Origin: an uncultured SAR86 cluster bacterium
Lineage (GTDB): Bacteria; Pseudomonadota; Gammaproteobacteria; Magnimaribacterales; D2472
Assembly: GCA_902551185.1 (NCBI GenBank)
Contig: CACDCN010000001.1
Span: 67,049-127,501, forward strand
Reading direction: 5' to 3'
DNA: 60,453 nt
Below are positions 24,315 through 33,428 of this stretch, piece by piece. Below the pieces are notes generated by a model, which made no database searches, had not been told where the DNA came from, and worked only from the letters and a program-made list of their open reading frames with translations. Position numbers and translations under genes: made by a program. Each line of letters begins with the position of its first letter. Within the stretch, counting starts at the first letter, position 1.

Positions 24315-25235
24315 TTATTTAAAAAACTCTTTATTAGAGTTATAAGCATCCAAGGAAGAGATAGGATTTTTATTTGGAAACTGTAAGTGAGTAATTACTA
24401 TCACAGAATCACTAGTATTTATGAATAAACCTTTCTTATTAAATTTATAAATTGTGCCAGGTTTATCACCGGTAATTATTTTTGCTTCTTCAATTCCATG
24501 TATTTTAATTTTTATATCTTTGTAGATAAAAGAAGTCCCAGGCCAACCATAAAAAGCTCTAAATTTATTAATTATATTTCTTGCTGTGTCATTAAAATCA
24601 ATGACAGAGTCTGACTTTTTAATCTTCTTACAATAAGTAGCATTCGAATGATCTTGTTCTTTTGCAACTATCTTGCTAGATTTCATCAAATCTAATGTAC
24701 GAGGTAATTCAATAATGGATTTATTAGTTAATTTTTTTTCAAGTGTTAATTTATTATCTTCTGGATCAATCCTTACATTAAATGATGAGAGTATTTCCCC
24801 TGCATCTAAATCTTCTGACATTTTAATAATTGATATACCACTGCTTTCATCTCCATTTAGAAGCGCTGACTGAATTGGAGACGCCCCCCTATATTTTGGT
24901 AATATTGAGAAATGTACGTTAATAGATGATACCTTTGGCAATTCAAGTAACCAAGATGGGATAATTTTTCCATATGCTATTACAACCAAAAAATCTATAT
25001 CCAATGACCCTAGAGTTTTTTTAGTGTTATTTGAGTTTAGGTTTTCTGGCTTAAAAACATCAAAATTATATTTTTTAGCTGCATGAGCAACAGGAGACTC
25101 TATAAGATTATTGCCTCTTTTCCCCTTTTTATCTGGCTGGGTTAACACACCTTTGATATTAAAAGGCTTCATATTGGCCAAATAGAGTAGTATCTGAGCA
25201 GCGTTATTGGGTGTTCCAGCAAATAAAATATTCAT
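24315..25235 (-). CDS. fmt: Methionyl-tRNA formyltransferase
   Basis: Fmt formylates initiator Met-tRNA using 10-formyltetrahydrofolate. The 306-residue protein has the conserved NVHFSILPKYRGASPIQ block containing the catalytic asparagine and histidine, and SEDLDAGEIL with the catalytic aspartate. The C-terminal tRNA-binding domain begins near FRAFYGWPGTSF. It is paired with def, whose product removes the formyl group from nascent proteins, in the usual def-fmt order. The gap to def contains a short tandem repeat. Confidence 0.96.
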   Translation of the reverse strand: MNILFAGTPNNAAQILLYLANMKPFNIKGVLTQPDKKGKRGNNLIESPVAHAAKKYNFDVFKPENLNSNNTKKTLGSLDIDFLVVIAYGKIIPSWLLELPKVSSINVHFSILPKYRGASPIQSALLNGDESSGISIIKMSEDLDAGEILSSFNVRIDPEDNKLTLEKKLTNKSIIELPRTLDLMKSSKIVAKEQDHSNATYCKKIKKSDSVIDFNDTARNIINKFRAFYGWPGTSFIYKDIKIKIHGIEEAKIITGDKPGTIYKFNKKGLFINTSDSVIVITHLQFPNKNPISSLDAYNSNKEFFK

Positions 25236-25240
25236 AAAAT

Positions 25241-25267
25241 CTTTTATTATCTTTTATTATCTTTTAT
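25241..25267. repeat. Decanucleotide tandem repeat at the fmt-def junction
   Basis: CTTTTATTAT occurs twice in tandem (25241-25250 and 25251-25260), followed by a partial copy CTTTTAT (25261-25267). The repeat covers the def stop codon (25257-25259) and the space before fmt. Read on the coding strand it is an A/T tract just upstream of fmt. Copy-number change would alter spacing to fmt without touching conserved residues. Confidence 0.8.
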
Positions 25268-25763
25268 ATTCTTTTAAAAGTTTGTTTCTAACCCTATCTC
25301 TTTTCAGTGCACTTACATAATCAACCATTAGTTTTCCTTCTAAATGGTCAATTTCATGCTGAATACATACTGTTAGAAGGCCTTCAGGCTGATCAACATG
25401 CTTATTTCCATCTAAATCCTGCCATCTTAATTCAATTTTATCAGGGCGGGCTATGACCTCATTAAAACCGGGAATAGAAAGACATCCTTCTTCAAACTCA
25501 TATAGGCTATGATTTTCAAGAGTTTTGTATGTTGGATTTATAAATATTCTGGGATCATCTTTATTTTCTGATAAATCCATAACAATAAGTCTTATATGCT
25601 GGTCTACCTGGGTAGCAGCTAGACCTATGCCATTTGCATCATACATTGTCTTTAACATAGAATTTGCTAAATTTTCTAGACTTTTGTCGAATTTTGTAAT
25701 TTTCTTAGCAACTTTTCTTAATCTTGGGTCTGGAAAGATTAATATTTTTAAATTTTTAGCCAT
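25257..25763 (-). CDS. def: Peptide deformylase
   Basis: Def removes the N-terminal formyl group from nascent proteins and uses a bound ferrous or similar metal ion. The 168-residue protein has all three family motifs: GIGLAATQ, EEGCLSIPG (metal cysteine), and QHEIDHLEGK (the HExxH metal site). It is first in the def-fmt-trkA-trkH cluster on the minus strand and is divergent from purE with a 64-base gap. Confidence 0.97.
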   Translation of the reverse strand: MAKNLKILIFPDPRLRKVAKKITKFDKSLENLANSMLKTMYDANGIGLAATQVDQHIRLIVMDLSENKDDPRIFINPTYKTLENHSLYEFEEGCLSIPGFNEVIARPDKIELRWQDLDGNKHVDQPEGLLTVCIQHEIDHLEGKLMVDYVSALKRDRVRNKLLKEYKR

Positions 25764-25827
25764 AAACCTTATTTTTTCATTATAATTGCGAGATTATAAT
25801 CTAGTTAATTATTTAAGAGTACAAAAA

Positions 25828-26328
25828 ATGACAAATCAAGCAATACAAGTAGCAATAATTATGGGATCTGACTCAGATTTACCCATTGTAGAAGCAATTT
25901 TCCCAATTTTAGACTCATTTGGAGTTAAATTTACTAAAAACGTTATGTCTGCGCATAGAACACCGCATGATGTTATGGAGTTAATAAAAAACTCAGAAGA
26001 AAATGGTTGCAAGGTATTTATTGCAGCTGCAGGCATGGCAGCCCATTTAGCAGGTGCTGTTGCTGCTCATTCTACTAGGCCGGTGATAGGTATTCCCATT
26101 GAATCTGGTGGTATGGGTGGTATCGATTCATTATTATCTACTGCAATGATGCCACCAGGAGTTCCAGTTGCAACAGTTGCAGTTGGTAAAAGTGGAGCTA
26201 AAAACAGTGCAATATTAGCTGTTCAGATTCTTGCAACAAGTGATGATGATCTTGCTAAAAAACTTATCGAGTATAAACAAAATATGAGATCTGAGGTTTT
26301 AGAAAAAGATAAAAAGCTAAACTCATAA
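25828..26328 (+). CDS. purE: 5-(carboxyamino)imidazole ribonucleotide mutase
   Basis: PurE converts N5-carboxyaminoimidazole ribonucleotide to 4-carboxy-5-aminoimidazole ribonucleotide in purine synthesis. The frame is open upstream from 25786, but conservation begins after the ATG at 25828, giving 166 residues, normal for the family. The nucleotide-binding IIMGSDSDLP, the catalytic histidine in VMSAHRTPHD, and AAAGMAAHLAGAVAAHSTRP are all present. purK is not next to it, in contrast to the common purEK pair; the adjacent tsaC starts directly at the purE stop. Confidence 0.96.
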   Translation: MTNQAIQVAIIMGSDSDLPIVEAIFPILDSFGVKFTKNVMSAHRTPHDVMELIKNSEENGCKVFIAAAGMAAHLAGAVAAHSTRPVIGIPIESGGMGGIDSLLSTAMMPPGVPVATVAVGKSGAKNSAILAVQILATSDDDLAKKLIEYKQNMRSEVLEKDKKLNS

Positions 26329-26889
26329 TTGAAACACAAATCTTTAAATTTAGAGTCATCTGTAGAGTGGCTTAAGGAAGGAAAAATTTTAATACATCCA
26401 ACTGAATCAGTTTGGGGGCTTGGTTGTGATGCATTCAACCCAAAGGCTGTTAACGATATATTTAAAATAAAAAAGAGAAGTAAAAACAAGAGCTTTATTT
26501 TGCTTACAAAGTCCTTAGAATCTGTTGAAAATTACCTCCAAGATATAAATAAAGAAGAAATAAAATACTTACACAAATATTGGCCTGGACCTTACACATT
26601 TCTAATTAAATATAATGATAAATTACCAAAACATTTATGGAATGAAACAAATAAAATAGCTATAAGAGTGAGTAATCACTTACCTATAAAGTCATTGTTT
26701 AATCGATTCTCAGGTTTTATGGTATCTACATCAGCAAATATATCTGGACAGAAGAACTTACAAAAACCAGAAGAGATTATTAATTTTTTTGAACATGATG
26801 GGATGGCATACTATGATGAATTATTGGGCACAAATAAAAGCCCTTCCAGAATAATTGATTTAGAAACTAAAGCTGTTATACGAGCATAA
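26329..26889 (+). CDS. tsaC: Threonylcarbamoyl-AMP synthase
   Basis: TsaC (YrdC) makes threonylcarbamoyl-AMP from threonine, bicarbonate and ATP for the t6A37 modification of tRNAs that read ANN codons. The 186-residue protein is the short TsaC form. Signatures are ILIHPTESVWGLGCDA, KIKKRSKNKSFILL, and STSANISGQ. Translation starts with TTG at 26329, directly after the purE stop codon, since no ATG exists before the conserved region. It lies 2 bases before hemF, as in the tsaC-hemF-aroE order of Pseudomonas-like genomes. Confidence 0.92.
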   Translation: MKHKSLNLESSVEWLKEGKILIHPTESVWGLGCDAFNPKAVNDIFKIKKRSKNKSFILLTKSLESVENYLQDINKEEIKYLHKYWPGPYTFLIKYNDKLPKHLWNETNKIAIRVSNHLPIKSLFNRFSGFMVSTSANISGQKNLQKPEEIINFFEHDGMAYYDELLGTNKSPSRIIDLETKAVIRA

Positions 26890-26891
26890 AA

Positions 26892-27797
26892 ATGACTGTT
26901 AAATTTGAAAAGCACTTTAAGAATATTCAATCAACTATTTATAATAGTTTTGAAGAATTAGAGACCTCTAATACAGTAAATATATCTAAAGATTCATGGA
27001 AAAGACCTGAGGGCGGTGAAGGAAAAACTATTGTGCTGGCTGATGGCAGTTTCTTTGATAATTGTGCAGTAAATTATTCATCAATTTCCGGGAAAGATCT
27101 ACCTGAAGCAGCTTTAGCTAATTCACTTAATAAAGATACAAAATTTGGTTATCAGGCAATGGGGGTTTCTGTTATTTCACATCCAAAGAATCCACATATA
27201 CCAACAAGCCATATGAATGTAAGACTTTTCGGAATTTTAGACAAGAAAGGTAAGATGACGGATTGGTGGATTGGAGGAGGATATGACTTAACTCCTTTTA
27301 TACCATACCAAGATGATATTTTAGCTTGGCATAAATCTGCTAAAAAAAATTTAGATAGCTGGAACACTGGCTTTTATAAAATCTTCTCTGATAATTGTAA
27401 TAATTACTTTAATATTCCTCATAGGAATGAAAGAAGGGGCGTAGGAGGTATTTTTTTTGATAATTTATCAGAATTTAGTGTTGAAAAAAGTATTGATTTC
27501 CTTAAGTCAGTAGCTTTATGTTATTTAGACTCATACTTAAAAATTGTAAATAATAGAAAAATGCAGACATTTACTCAGGATGAAAAAGATTTTCAGCTTT
27601 TAAGGAGAGGAAGATATGCTGAATTTAATTTAATTTATGACAGAGGCACAGCATTTGGCCTTCAATCAAATGGAAGAATTGAATCAATATTAGCTTCTCT
27701 ACCATCAAACGTTAAGTGGTCATATAAAAAGAGTAAAGAATATAAATCCTTAGAAAAAAAATTACTTAAAGTTGTAAACAGAGACTGGAATGTCTAA
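26892..27797 (+). CDS. hemF: Oxygen-dependent coproporphyrinogen III oxidase
   Basis: HemF oxidatively decarboxylates coproporphyrinogen III to protoporphyrinogen IX in heme synthesis and needs O2. The 301-residue protein has HMNVRLFG, WWIGGGYDLTPFIPY, RRGVGGIFFD and RRGRYAEFNLIYDRGTAFGL, all strongly conserved in HemF. The use of the oxygen-dependent enzyme fits an aerobic organism with the aa3-type oxidase encoded just downstream. It overlaps aroE by 8 bases. Confidence 0.97.
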   Translation: MTVKFEKHFKNIQSTIYNSFEELETSNTVNISKDSWKRPEGGEGKTIVLADGSFFDNCAVNYSSISGKDLPEAALANSLNKDTKFGYQAMGVSVISHPKNPHIPTSHMNVRLFGILDKKGKMTDWWIGGGYDLTPFIPYQDDILAWHKSAKKNLDSWNTGFYKIFSDNCNNYFNIPHRNERRGVGGIFFDNLSEFSVEKSIDFLKSVALCYLDSYLKIVNNRKMQTFTQDEKDFQLLRRGRYAEFNLIYDRGTAFGLQSNGRIESILASLPSNVKWSYKKSKEYKSLEKKLLKVVNRDWNV

Positions 27798-28605
27798 AAA
27801 ATTTAAATTAGGTGTAATAGGAAACCCTATAGAACATTCGTTATCTCCATTTATTCATTCTAGGTTTTCTAGAAATGAGAATATTAATGTTGAGTATTTG
27901 CCCTACAAGGTAACTGATGTAGATTTTGATTTATTTATAAGAGAATTCTTTTCTGATAAAGACTCTAAAGGTCTGAATGTTACATTGCCACACAAGAAAA
28001 AAGCTGCAGAAATTGAGGGAGTCATATCGAGAGAAGCTAAATATATTAATGCAGTAAATACAATTGTTAGTGATGACAAGAAAATATTTTTATATTCAAC
28101 TGATGGCATAGGGTTCATAAATGATATGGAAAATAAAAACTTTTCTCTTAAGAAAAAAAATATATTAATTATTGGAGCAGGCGCTGCTGCAGAAAGCGTC
28201 ATATATAGACTGGCAAAGAGCGACGCCAACCACATCACTGTATTAAATAGAACAGAAGAGAAAGCTGATCGCTTAATTAGGAAGTTTTCAAATATGACCT
28301 CAATAAATACAGAAAGTAATTCTGAAGTACCATATGACCTTGTTATAAATGGCTCATCCGCAGGATTAACAGGAGAATTTAAACCTATAGAAAATATTTT
28401 GATTGACGAATGTACTCATTTTTATGACTTAAATTATTCATTAACCCAGACACCATTTTGTAAGTGGGCAAAAGAAAAATCAGAACATGTTGATGATGGG
28501 ATTGGGATGTTAGTTTATCAAGCGGCTCACTCATTTGAAAAATGGTTTAAGGTTTTTCCAGAGACTGCCGGCGTGATTAAAGATCTTCATGGAATGAGAG
28601 AATGA
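27790..28605 (+). CDS. aroE: Shikimate dehydrogenase
   Basis: AroE reduces 3-dehydroshikimate to shikimate with NADPH in aromatic amino acid synthesis. The 271-residue protein has the substrate-binding LGVIGNPIEHSLSPFIHS and GLNVTLPHKKKA (catalytic lysine), then the Rossmann motif ILIIGAGAAAESVIYRL and the cofactor-region NRTEEKA. The end of the protein, GIGMLVYQAAHSFEKWF, is also typical. It overlaps hemF by 8 bases and the YheV-like gene by 4. Confidence 0.96.
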   Translation: MSKKFKLGVIGNPIEHSLSPFIHSRFSRNENINVEYLPYKVTDVDFDLFIREFFSDKDSKGLNVTLPHKKKAAEIEGVISREAKYINAVNTIVSDDKKIFLYSTDGIGFINDMENKNFSLKKKNILIIGAGAAAESVIYRLAKSDANHITVLNRTEEKADRLIRKFSNMTSINTESNSEVPYDLVINGSSAGLTGEFKPIENILIDECTHFYDLNYSLTQTPFCKWAKEKSEHVDDGIGMLVYQAAHSFEKWFKVFPETAGVIKDLHGMRE

Positions 28606-28814
28606 AAAAATTTGTACAATTCATTGCAGGGGCCATATGTCCAAATTGCAAAAGCAATGACACAATTGCGTTAAATCCAGAAGATGATCAAATATATTGT
28701 ATAAAATGTGATTTTGTTGAAGACAGGCCAACAGAAAAAGTAGACAAAAAAGCAAAAAAAATAAATGTTGTAAACATTCAAGACTTTAAGAAAAATACTA
28801 ACAAAAATCGATAG
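28602..28814 (+). CDS. YheV-like zinc-ribbon protein (DUF2387)
   Basis: This 70-residue basic protein has four cysteines as CPNCKSN and CIKCDFVE, a probable zinc ribbon. The start RFIAGA-like FVQFIAGAICPNC resembles the gammaproteobacterial YheV/DUF2387 family of unknown function. The C-terminal half is lysine-rich and probably unstructured. The ATG overlaps the aroE stop in an ATGA arrangement, so it is co-translated. Function is not known; nucleic acid binding would be a guess. Confidence 0.75.
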   Translation: MKKFVQFIAGAICPNCKSNDTIALNPEDDQIYCIKCDFVEDRPTEKVDKKAKKINVVNIQDFKKNTNKNR

Positions 28815-28852
28815 AAATTCACCTTTCAAACATATATCATACATACCAAAAA

Positions 28853-28933
28853 AAGTGTGTATTTGCTTTGTTGTATTTATAAATATGATTTATAATAGAA
28901 TATAAGTATATTTTATTATTAATACGCACACTT
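28853..28933. promoter_or_regulatory. Candidate promoter and inverted repeat upstream of coxB
   Basis: In the 133-base gap before coxB a sigma70-like promoter can be seen: TTGTTG at 28868-28873, 17 bases, then TATAAT at 28891-28896 on the plus strand. It is flanked by an imperfect inverted repeat, AAGTGTGTATT (28853-28863) and AATACGCACACTT (28921-28933), whose arms match apart from a two-base insertion. The symmetry suggests an operator or a looped structure for the cox locus, but no regulator is recognised. Confidence 0.45.
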
Positions 28934-28947
28934 ACTTAGGGTAAATA

Positions 28948-30096
28948 ATGTTTCTTAACTTTTTTAAATATTTAAATAAGAAGATTTTATTTGTTATTTT
29001 ATTTATAACAGCTCCTCTTATAAATGCAGACTGGTTTGCATTAAATATGACTAGGGGTATCACAGATATAAGCAATGAGGTATTTGAGTTACACATGCTT
29101 ATTTTCTGGATTTGTGTAGTGATTGGCGTATTAGTATTTGGGGTTATGTTTTACTCAATGTACGCACACACCAGAGAGAAAAATCCTGTACCCGCCACTT
29201 TTGATGATAATCATAAGCTTGAGATAGCATGGACAATAATCCCATTTTTAATTTTAATAGCAATGGCTGTTCCAGCATCTAAAACTCTTATTAAAATGTA
29301 TGATGATACAGCTGGAGATATCAATATCCAGGTAACAGGATATCAATGGAAATGGCAGTACAGATATTTAGAAGATGATGTAAGTTTTTTCTCAAACTTA
29401 GCTACAGATTGGGATGAAATTAATAATCTTGTTCCTAAGGGAGAGAATTATCTACAGGAAGTAGATGAAATGGTTGTAATCCCTACTGGAAAAAAAGTTA
29501 GATTCTTAATAACTGCAAATGATGTTATTCATTCATGGTGGATGCCAGCTTTTGCTATTAAACAAGATGCCATTCCTGGGTTTGTTAATACAGCATGGAC
29601 AAAAGTTGATGTGCCAGGCATATATAGAGGTAAATGCACAGAGCTTTGTGGGAAGAATCATGGCTTTATGCCTATTGTTGTAAAGGTTGTTGAGCAAAAT
29701 GAATATGAGGAATGGGTAGGAATTAAAAAAGAAGAAGCTCAAAAATTAGCTGAACTTACTACTAAAGAATGGACTGCAGAAGAATTGGTCTCAAGAGGGC
29801 AAAGTGTTTATGAAGTAAATTGTGTTGCTTGCCATCAAACAAATGGACAAGGTATTGCAGGCATCTTTCCTGCTTTAGTAGGAAGCGATATAGTCCTGAA
29901 TAATAAAGAAAGAAATATAGAAATCTTAATGGAAGGAGTTCAAGGGGCAGCCATGAATTCATTTAGTTATCTATCTGAGGTTGAGATAGCATCAGTAATA
30001 ACATACACAAGACAATCATGGGGCAATGATGAAAAAGGAGATGGAGAGGTAGTTGTTCCAAAAGATATTGTAGATTATAAAGAACCGAAAATATAA
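28948..30096 (+). CDS. coxB: Cytochrome c oxidase subunit II with fused cytochrome c domain
   Basis: Subunit II accepts electrons at the CuA centre. The 382-residue protein has a signal peptide ending near INADWF, two membrane helices, and the CuA domain with HSWWMPAF and CTELCGKNHGFM (ligands C, C, H, M). A C-terminal c-type heme domain follows, with CVACHQTNGQG near residue 295, making it a caa3-style subunit. It is first in the coxB-coxA-ctaG-coxC operon. The fused heme probably serves as direct electron entry. Confidence 0.96.
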   Translation: MFLNFFKYLNKKILFVILFITAPLINADWFALNMTRGITDISNEVFELHMLIFWICVVIGVLVFGVMFYSMYAHTREKNPVPATFDDNHKLEIAWTIIPFLILIAMAVPASKTLIKMYDDTAGDINIQVTGYQWKWQYRYLEDDVSFFSNLATDWDEINNLVPKGENYLQEVDEMVVIPTGKKVRFLITANDVIHSWWMPAFAIKQDAIPGFVNTAWTKVDVPGIYRGKCTELCGKNHGFMPIVVKVVEQNEYEEWVGIKKEEAQKLAELTTKEWTAEELVSRGQSVYEVNCVACHQTNGQGIAGIFPALVGSDIVLNNKERNIEILMEGVQGAAMNSFSYLSEVEIASVITYTRQSWGNDEKGDGEVVVPKDIVDYKEPKI

Positions 30097-30110
30097 TATA
30101 GGAAATTATT

Positions 30111-31694
30111 ATGAGCGCAGTTATAGAAAACCATCACGACGACCATCATCATGGACCAGCTAAAGGTATAACCAGATGGTTATATACAACCAATCATAAG
30201 GATATAGGAACTTTATACTTATGGTTTAGTTTTGCAATGTTCTTAATTGGTGGAGCCATGGCAATGGTTATAAGGGCTGAATTATTTTCACCAGGAATGC
30301 AAATTGTAGAACCAGAATTCTACAATCAAATGATTACTCTACATGGCCTAATAATGATCTTTGGTGGAGTTATGCCCGCTTTTGTTGGCCTAGCCAACTG
30401 GCTTGTTCCAATGATGATTGGTGCGCCTGATATGGCTCTTCCAAGAATGAATAATTTAAGTTTTTGGATACTCCCTTTTGCCTTCTTTATTTTATTATCA
30501 TCTTTATTTATGGAAGGAGGCGCTCCTAATTTTGGCTGGACTTTTTATGCACCACTTTCAACAACTTACGCACCACCAAGTGTTACGTTTTTTATTTTTT
30601 CAGTTCATATCATGGGGGCTTCATCGATAATGGGATCAATAAACGTTGTTGTAACTATAATGAACATGAGAGCTCCTGGAGTTGGTCTTATGAAGATGCC
30701 GCTCTTTGTTTGGTCATGGCTAATTACTGCTTATTTATTAATTGCTGTTATGCCAGTTTTAGCTGGAGCAGTAACAATGATGTTAATGGATATTCATTTT
30801 GGAACTAGCTTTTTTAACGCAGCTGGCGGAGGAGATCCAGTTCTTTTTCAACATATATTTTGGTTCTTTGGACATCCTGAAGTTTATATAATGATCTTGC
30901 CAGCATTTGGGATAGTTTCTCATATAATTGAAACCTTTTCTCGTAAGCCTTTATTTGGATATGCTTCAATGGTTTGGGCAATGTTATCAATTGCAATATT
31001 ATCTTTTGTAGTATGGGCGCACCATATGTTTACAGTTGGCATGCCATTGGCAGCTGAGATTTTCTTTATGTGGGCAACAATGCTGATAGCAGTTCCAACT
31101 GGAGTAAAAGTTTTTAATTGGGTTGCGACAATGTTTAGAGGCTCTATAACATTTGAAACTCCTATGTTATTTGCATGCGCCTTTGTTGTGCTTTTTACAA
31201 TTGGAGGATTATCTGGCTTGATGCTTGCAATTGTTCCTGCAGATTTTCAATACCATGACACATATTTCGTAGTTGCGCACTTTCATTATGTTTTAGTTCC
31301 GGGGGCTATATTCTCTATAATGGCCGCAGTTTATTTTTGGATACCTAAATGGTCTGGAAATATGTATGACGAAAGATTAGGCAAATTACATTTTTGGCTT
31401 TCTTTTATTGGAGTTAATGTAACATTCTTCCCGCAACACTTTATTGGTCTTGCAGGAATGCCTAGAAGATATCCGGACTATGCCCTGCAATTTGCAGATT
31501 GGAATATGGTCTCTAGTGTTGGAGCATTTTTATTTGGCTTTTCCCAGCTTTTATTTTTATTTATAGTAGTTAAAACTGTAATGGGTGGTAAAAAAGCCAC
31601 TGATCAAGTTTGGGAAGGAGCAAAGGGGCTTGAATGGACTGTTGCTTCCCCTGCGCCTTATCACACTTTCTCTACACCACCAAAAGTTGACTAA
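30111..31694 (+). CDS. coxA: Cytochrome c oxidase subunit I
   Basis: Subunit I holds heme a and the heme a3-CuB oxygen-reducing centre and pumps protons. The 527-residue protein has about 12 membrane helices. Ligand motifs are [12 protein letters not shown] (heme a), [13 protein letters not shown] (CuB histidine, cross-linked tyrosine and the glutamate of the D channel), WAHHMFTVG, and [11 protein letters not shown] (heme a3 and a). The GHPEVY motif places it in the A1 type of heme-copper oxidases. It overlaps ctaG by one base. Confidence 0.98.
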   Translation: MSAVIENHHDDHHHGPAKGITRWLYTTNHKDIGTLYLWFSFAMFLIGGAMAMVIRAELFSPGMQIVEPEFYNQMITLHGLIMIFGGVMPAFVGLANWLVPMMIGAPDMALPRMNNLSFWILPFAFFILLSSLFMEGGAPNFGWTFYAPLSTTYAPPSVTFFIFSVHIMGASSIMGSINVVVTIMNMRAPGVGLMKMPLFVWSWLITAYLLIAVMPVLAGAVTMMLMDIHFGTSFFNAAGGGDPVLFQHIFWFFGHPEVYIMILPAFGIVSHIIETFSRKPLFGYASMVWAMLSIAILSFVVWAHHMFTVGMPLAAEIFFMWATMLIAVPTGVKVFNWVATMFRGSITFETPMLFACAFVVLFTIGGLSGLMLAIVPADFQYHDTYFVVAHFHYVLVPGAIFSIMAAVYFWIPKWSGNMYDERLGKLHFWLSFIGVNVTFFPQHFIGLAGMPRRYPDYALQFADWNMVSSVGAFLFGFSQLLFLFIVVKTVMGGKKATDQVWEGAKGLEWTVASPAPYHTFSTPPKVD

Positions 31695-32251
31695 TGAATA
31701 AGGAAGCAAAGAAAACATTAACAAGATTAGTTGTTGCTGTGCCGCTAATGTTTGCTTTTGGCTTTGCTTTGGTACCGCTTTATAACGTCTTTTGTGAAGT
31801 AACTGGCATCAATGGAAAGATTTTTCAATCTGAACATAATGATAAATTTATTTCTGAGGAAGGCAGGCCTATAGCTCTACAATTTATTTCAACAAATAAT
31901 GAAAATATGCCTTGGGTATTTAAACCCTCTGAGCAAGTGATGGAAATCCAAACTGGTAAATACCATTCAGCAACTTTTTATGTCAAAAATACAACTAACA
32001 AGAAAATGACTGCCCAGGCGGTTCCAAGTGTAGCCCCCTCTAACGCGGCAGAACATTTAAAGAAATTAGAATGCTTTTGTTTTGAGCAACAAGAATTAAT
32101 GCCAGGCGAAGAGGCAATTCTTCCTATTAGACTTCTTGTATCAAATGAGTTACCAAAAAATATAAAGAATATAATTTTGTCTTATACGATTTTTGATATA
32201 ACAGATTATAACGATGAAGCCTTAGCTCATCATCAAATGGATATGGAGTAA
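31694..32251 (+). CDS. ctaG: Cytochrome c oxidase assembly protein CtaG (Cox11)
   Basis: CtaG delivers copper to the CuB site of subunit I. The 185-residue protein has one N-terminal membrane helix (about 10-30) with FALVPLYNVFCEVTGINGK and a periplasmic domain with the copper-binding KLECFCFEQQ motif. The order coxB-coxA-ctaG-coxC is the standard proteobacterial arrangement. It starts one base inside coxA. Confidence 0.95.
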   Translation: MNKEAKKTLTRLVVAVPLMFAFGFALVPLYNVFCEVTGINGKIFQSEHNDKFISEEGRPIALQFISTNNENMPWVFKPSEQVMEIQTGKYHSATFYVKNTTNKKMTAQAVPSVAPSNAAEHLKKLECFCFEQQELMPGEEAILPIRLLVSNELPKNIKNIILSYTIFDITDYNDEALAHHQMDME

Positions 32252-32260
32252 TATAATATT

Positions 32261-33175
32261 ATGAGTGGCGGAAGTTATTACGTACCAGATCAAAGCAGAT
32301 TTCCTATTTTCATGGCTTTTTCTTTATTCCTTCTTGTTATGGGCGCATCAAGCACGATTAATAATCTAGACGATCCTACAAATAATTCTGTGTATATATT
32401 GTATACAGGATTTGGATGTTTATTTTTAACAATGTTTTTTTGGTTCAGACAAGTAATTAAAGAGCATCTTGCAGGATTAGACTCTAATCAATTAAAACAG
32501 TCTTATGTATTTGGCATGGCATGGTTTATTTTCTCTGAGGTAATGTTTTTTGCTGCATTTTTTGGCGCTTTATTTTATGTTAGAACTTTTGCGGTTCCAT
32601 GGTTGGCTGGAGAGGGAGCAAAAGGTGGTGCAATTGAAGCAATTGAGTTATGGCAGGGCTTTGAGTCAACTTGGCCTGTTATGTCTACACCTGACCAGGG
32701 GAATGAGTTTGTCTTAGCAGATAAAAGCATGGCTTGGCCAGGCTGGGACCATGCTCTTGAATGGCTGCCACTTTGGAATACGATTGTTTTACTTAGCTCA
32801 AGTGTAACTGTGCATATTGCGCATTTAGGTTTAAAAAATGGAAATAGAAGAAAATTTAATATTTTTCTCGGAATCACTGTTACTTTAGCTCTTATATTTG
32901 TTGGGCTCCAAGCTGCAGAATATTATGAGGCTTATGCTCATTACGGATTAACATTAAATTCTGGAATATACGGCTCAACATTTTTTATGTTAACTGGCTT
33001 CCATGGATTCCACGTTATGATGGGTGGATTTATGCTAGCAGTTATGTTGGCTAGGTCAGTCTTTGCAGGTCATTTTGAAGACCATGATCATTTTGGTTTT
33101 GAGGCTGCCTCATGGTATTGGCATTTTGTTGATGTTGTTTGGGTAATGTTATTTTTATTTGTTTATATACTTTAA
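32261..33175 (+). CDS. coxC: Cytochrome c oxidase subunit III
   Basis: Subunit III stabilises the oxidase and has no metal centres. The 304-residue protein has about seven membrane helices. It includes AWFIFSEVMFFAAFFGALFY, a long loop of about 45 residues before the next helix, and the C-terminal GFHGFHVMMGG and EAASWYWHFVDVVWVMLF. The extended loop (around residues 115-160) is seen in gammaproteobacterial CoxC. Its stop codon directly abuts the stop of the facing DUF2909-like gene. Confidence 0.97.
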   Translation: MSGGSYYVPDQSRFPIFMAFSLFLLVMGASSTINNLDDPTNNSVYILYTGFGCLFLTMFFWFRQVIKEHLAGLDSNQLKQSYVFGMAWFIFSEVMFFAAFFGALFYVRTFAVPWLAGEGAKGGAIEAIELWQGFESTWPVMSTPDQGNEFVLADKSMAWPGWDHALEWLPLWNTIVLLSSSVTVHIAHLGLKNGNRRKFNIFLGITVTLALIFVGLQAAEYYEAYAHYGLTLNSGIYGSTFFMLTGFHGFHVMMGGFMLAVMLARSVFAGHFEDHDHFGFEAASWYWHFVDVVWVMLFLFVYIL

Positions 33176-33394
33176 TTAAGAATCATCCCAAGGCACATTG
33201 TTTCCTAGTTCACCAGTATAGAGACCAATAGTTACTAATATGACCAATAGAGCTGCAAAGAAGACCCTAAGGCCAAGTAAATATACAGTTCTTTTTCTTC
33301 CTGTATCTCCTTTATCGATAAACAGAAAAAAAAGACCTCCAGCAAGAGAAAGAAGTAAAAGCGGTAAGACGATATAAATTAGAGTTGTAATCAT
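33176..33394 (-). CDS. DUF2909-like two-helix membrane protein
   Basis: This 72-residue protein has two membrane helices (about 5-26 and 39-62) joined by a basic loop, DKGDTGRKRTVY. It looks like the DUF2909 proteins that accompany cox genes in gammaproteobacteria, usually between coxC and surf1 as here. It is on the opposite strand from its neighbours and converges on coxC with no gap. A role in oxidase assembly is likely from context but not shown. Confidence 0.72.
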   Translation of the reverse strand: MITTLIYIVLPLLLLSLAGGLFFLFIDKGDTGRKRTVYLLGLRVFFAALLVILVTIGLYTGELGNNVPWDDS

Positions 33395-33428
33395 AATAAA
33401 ATTTTAAAGCATATATACTTTAATAGAT

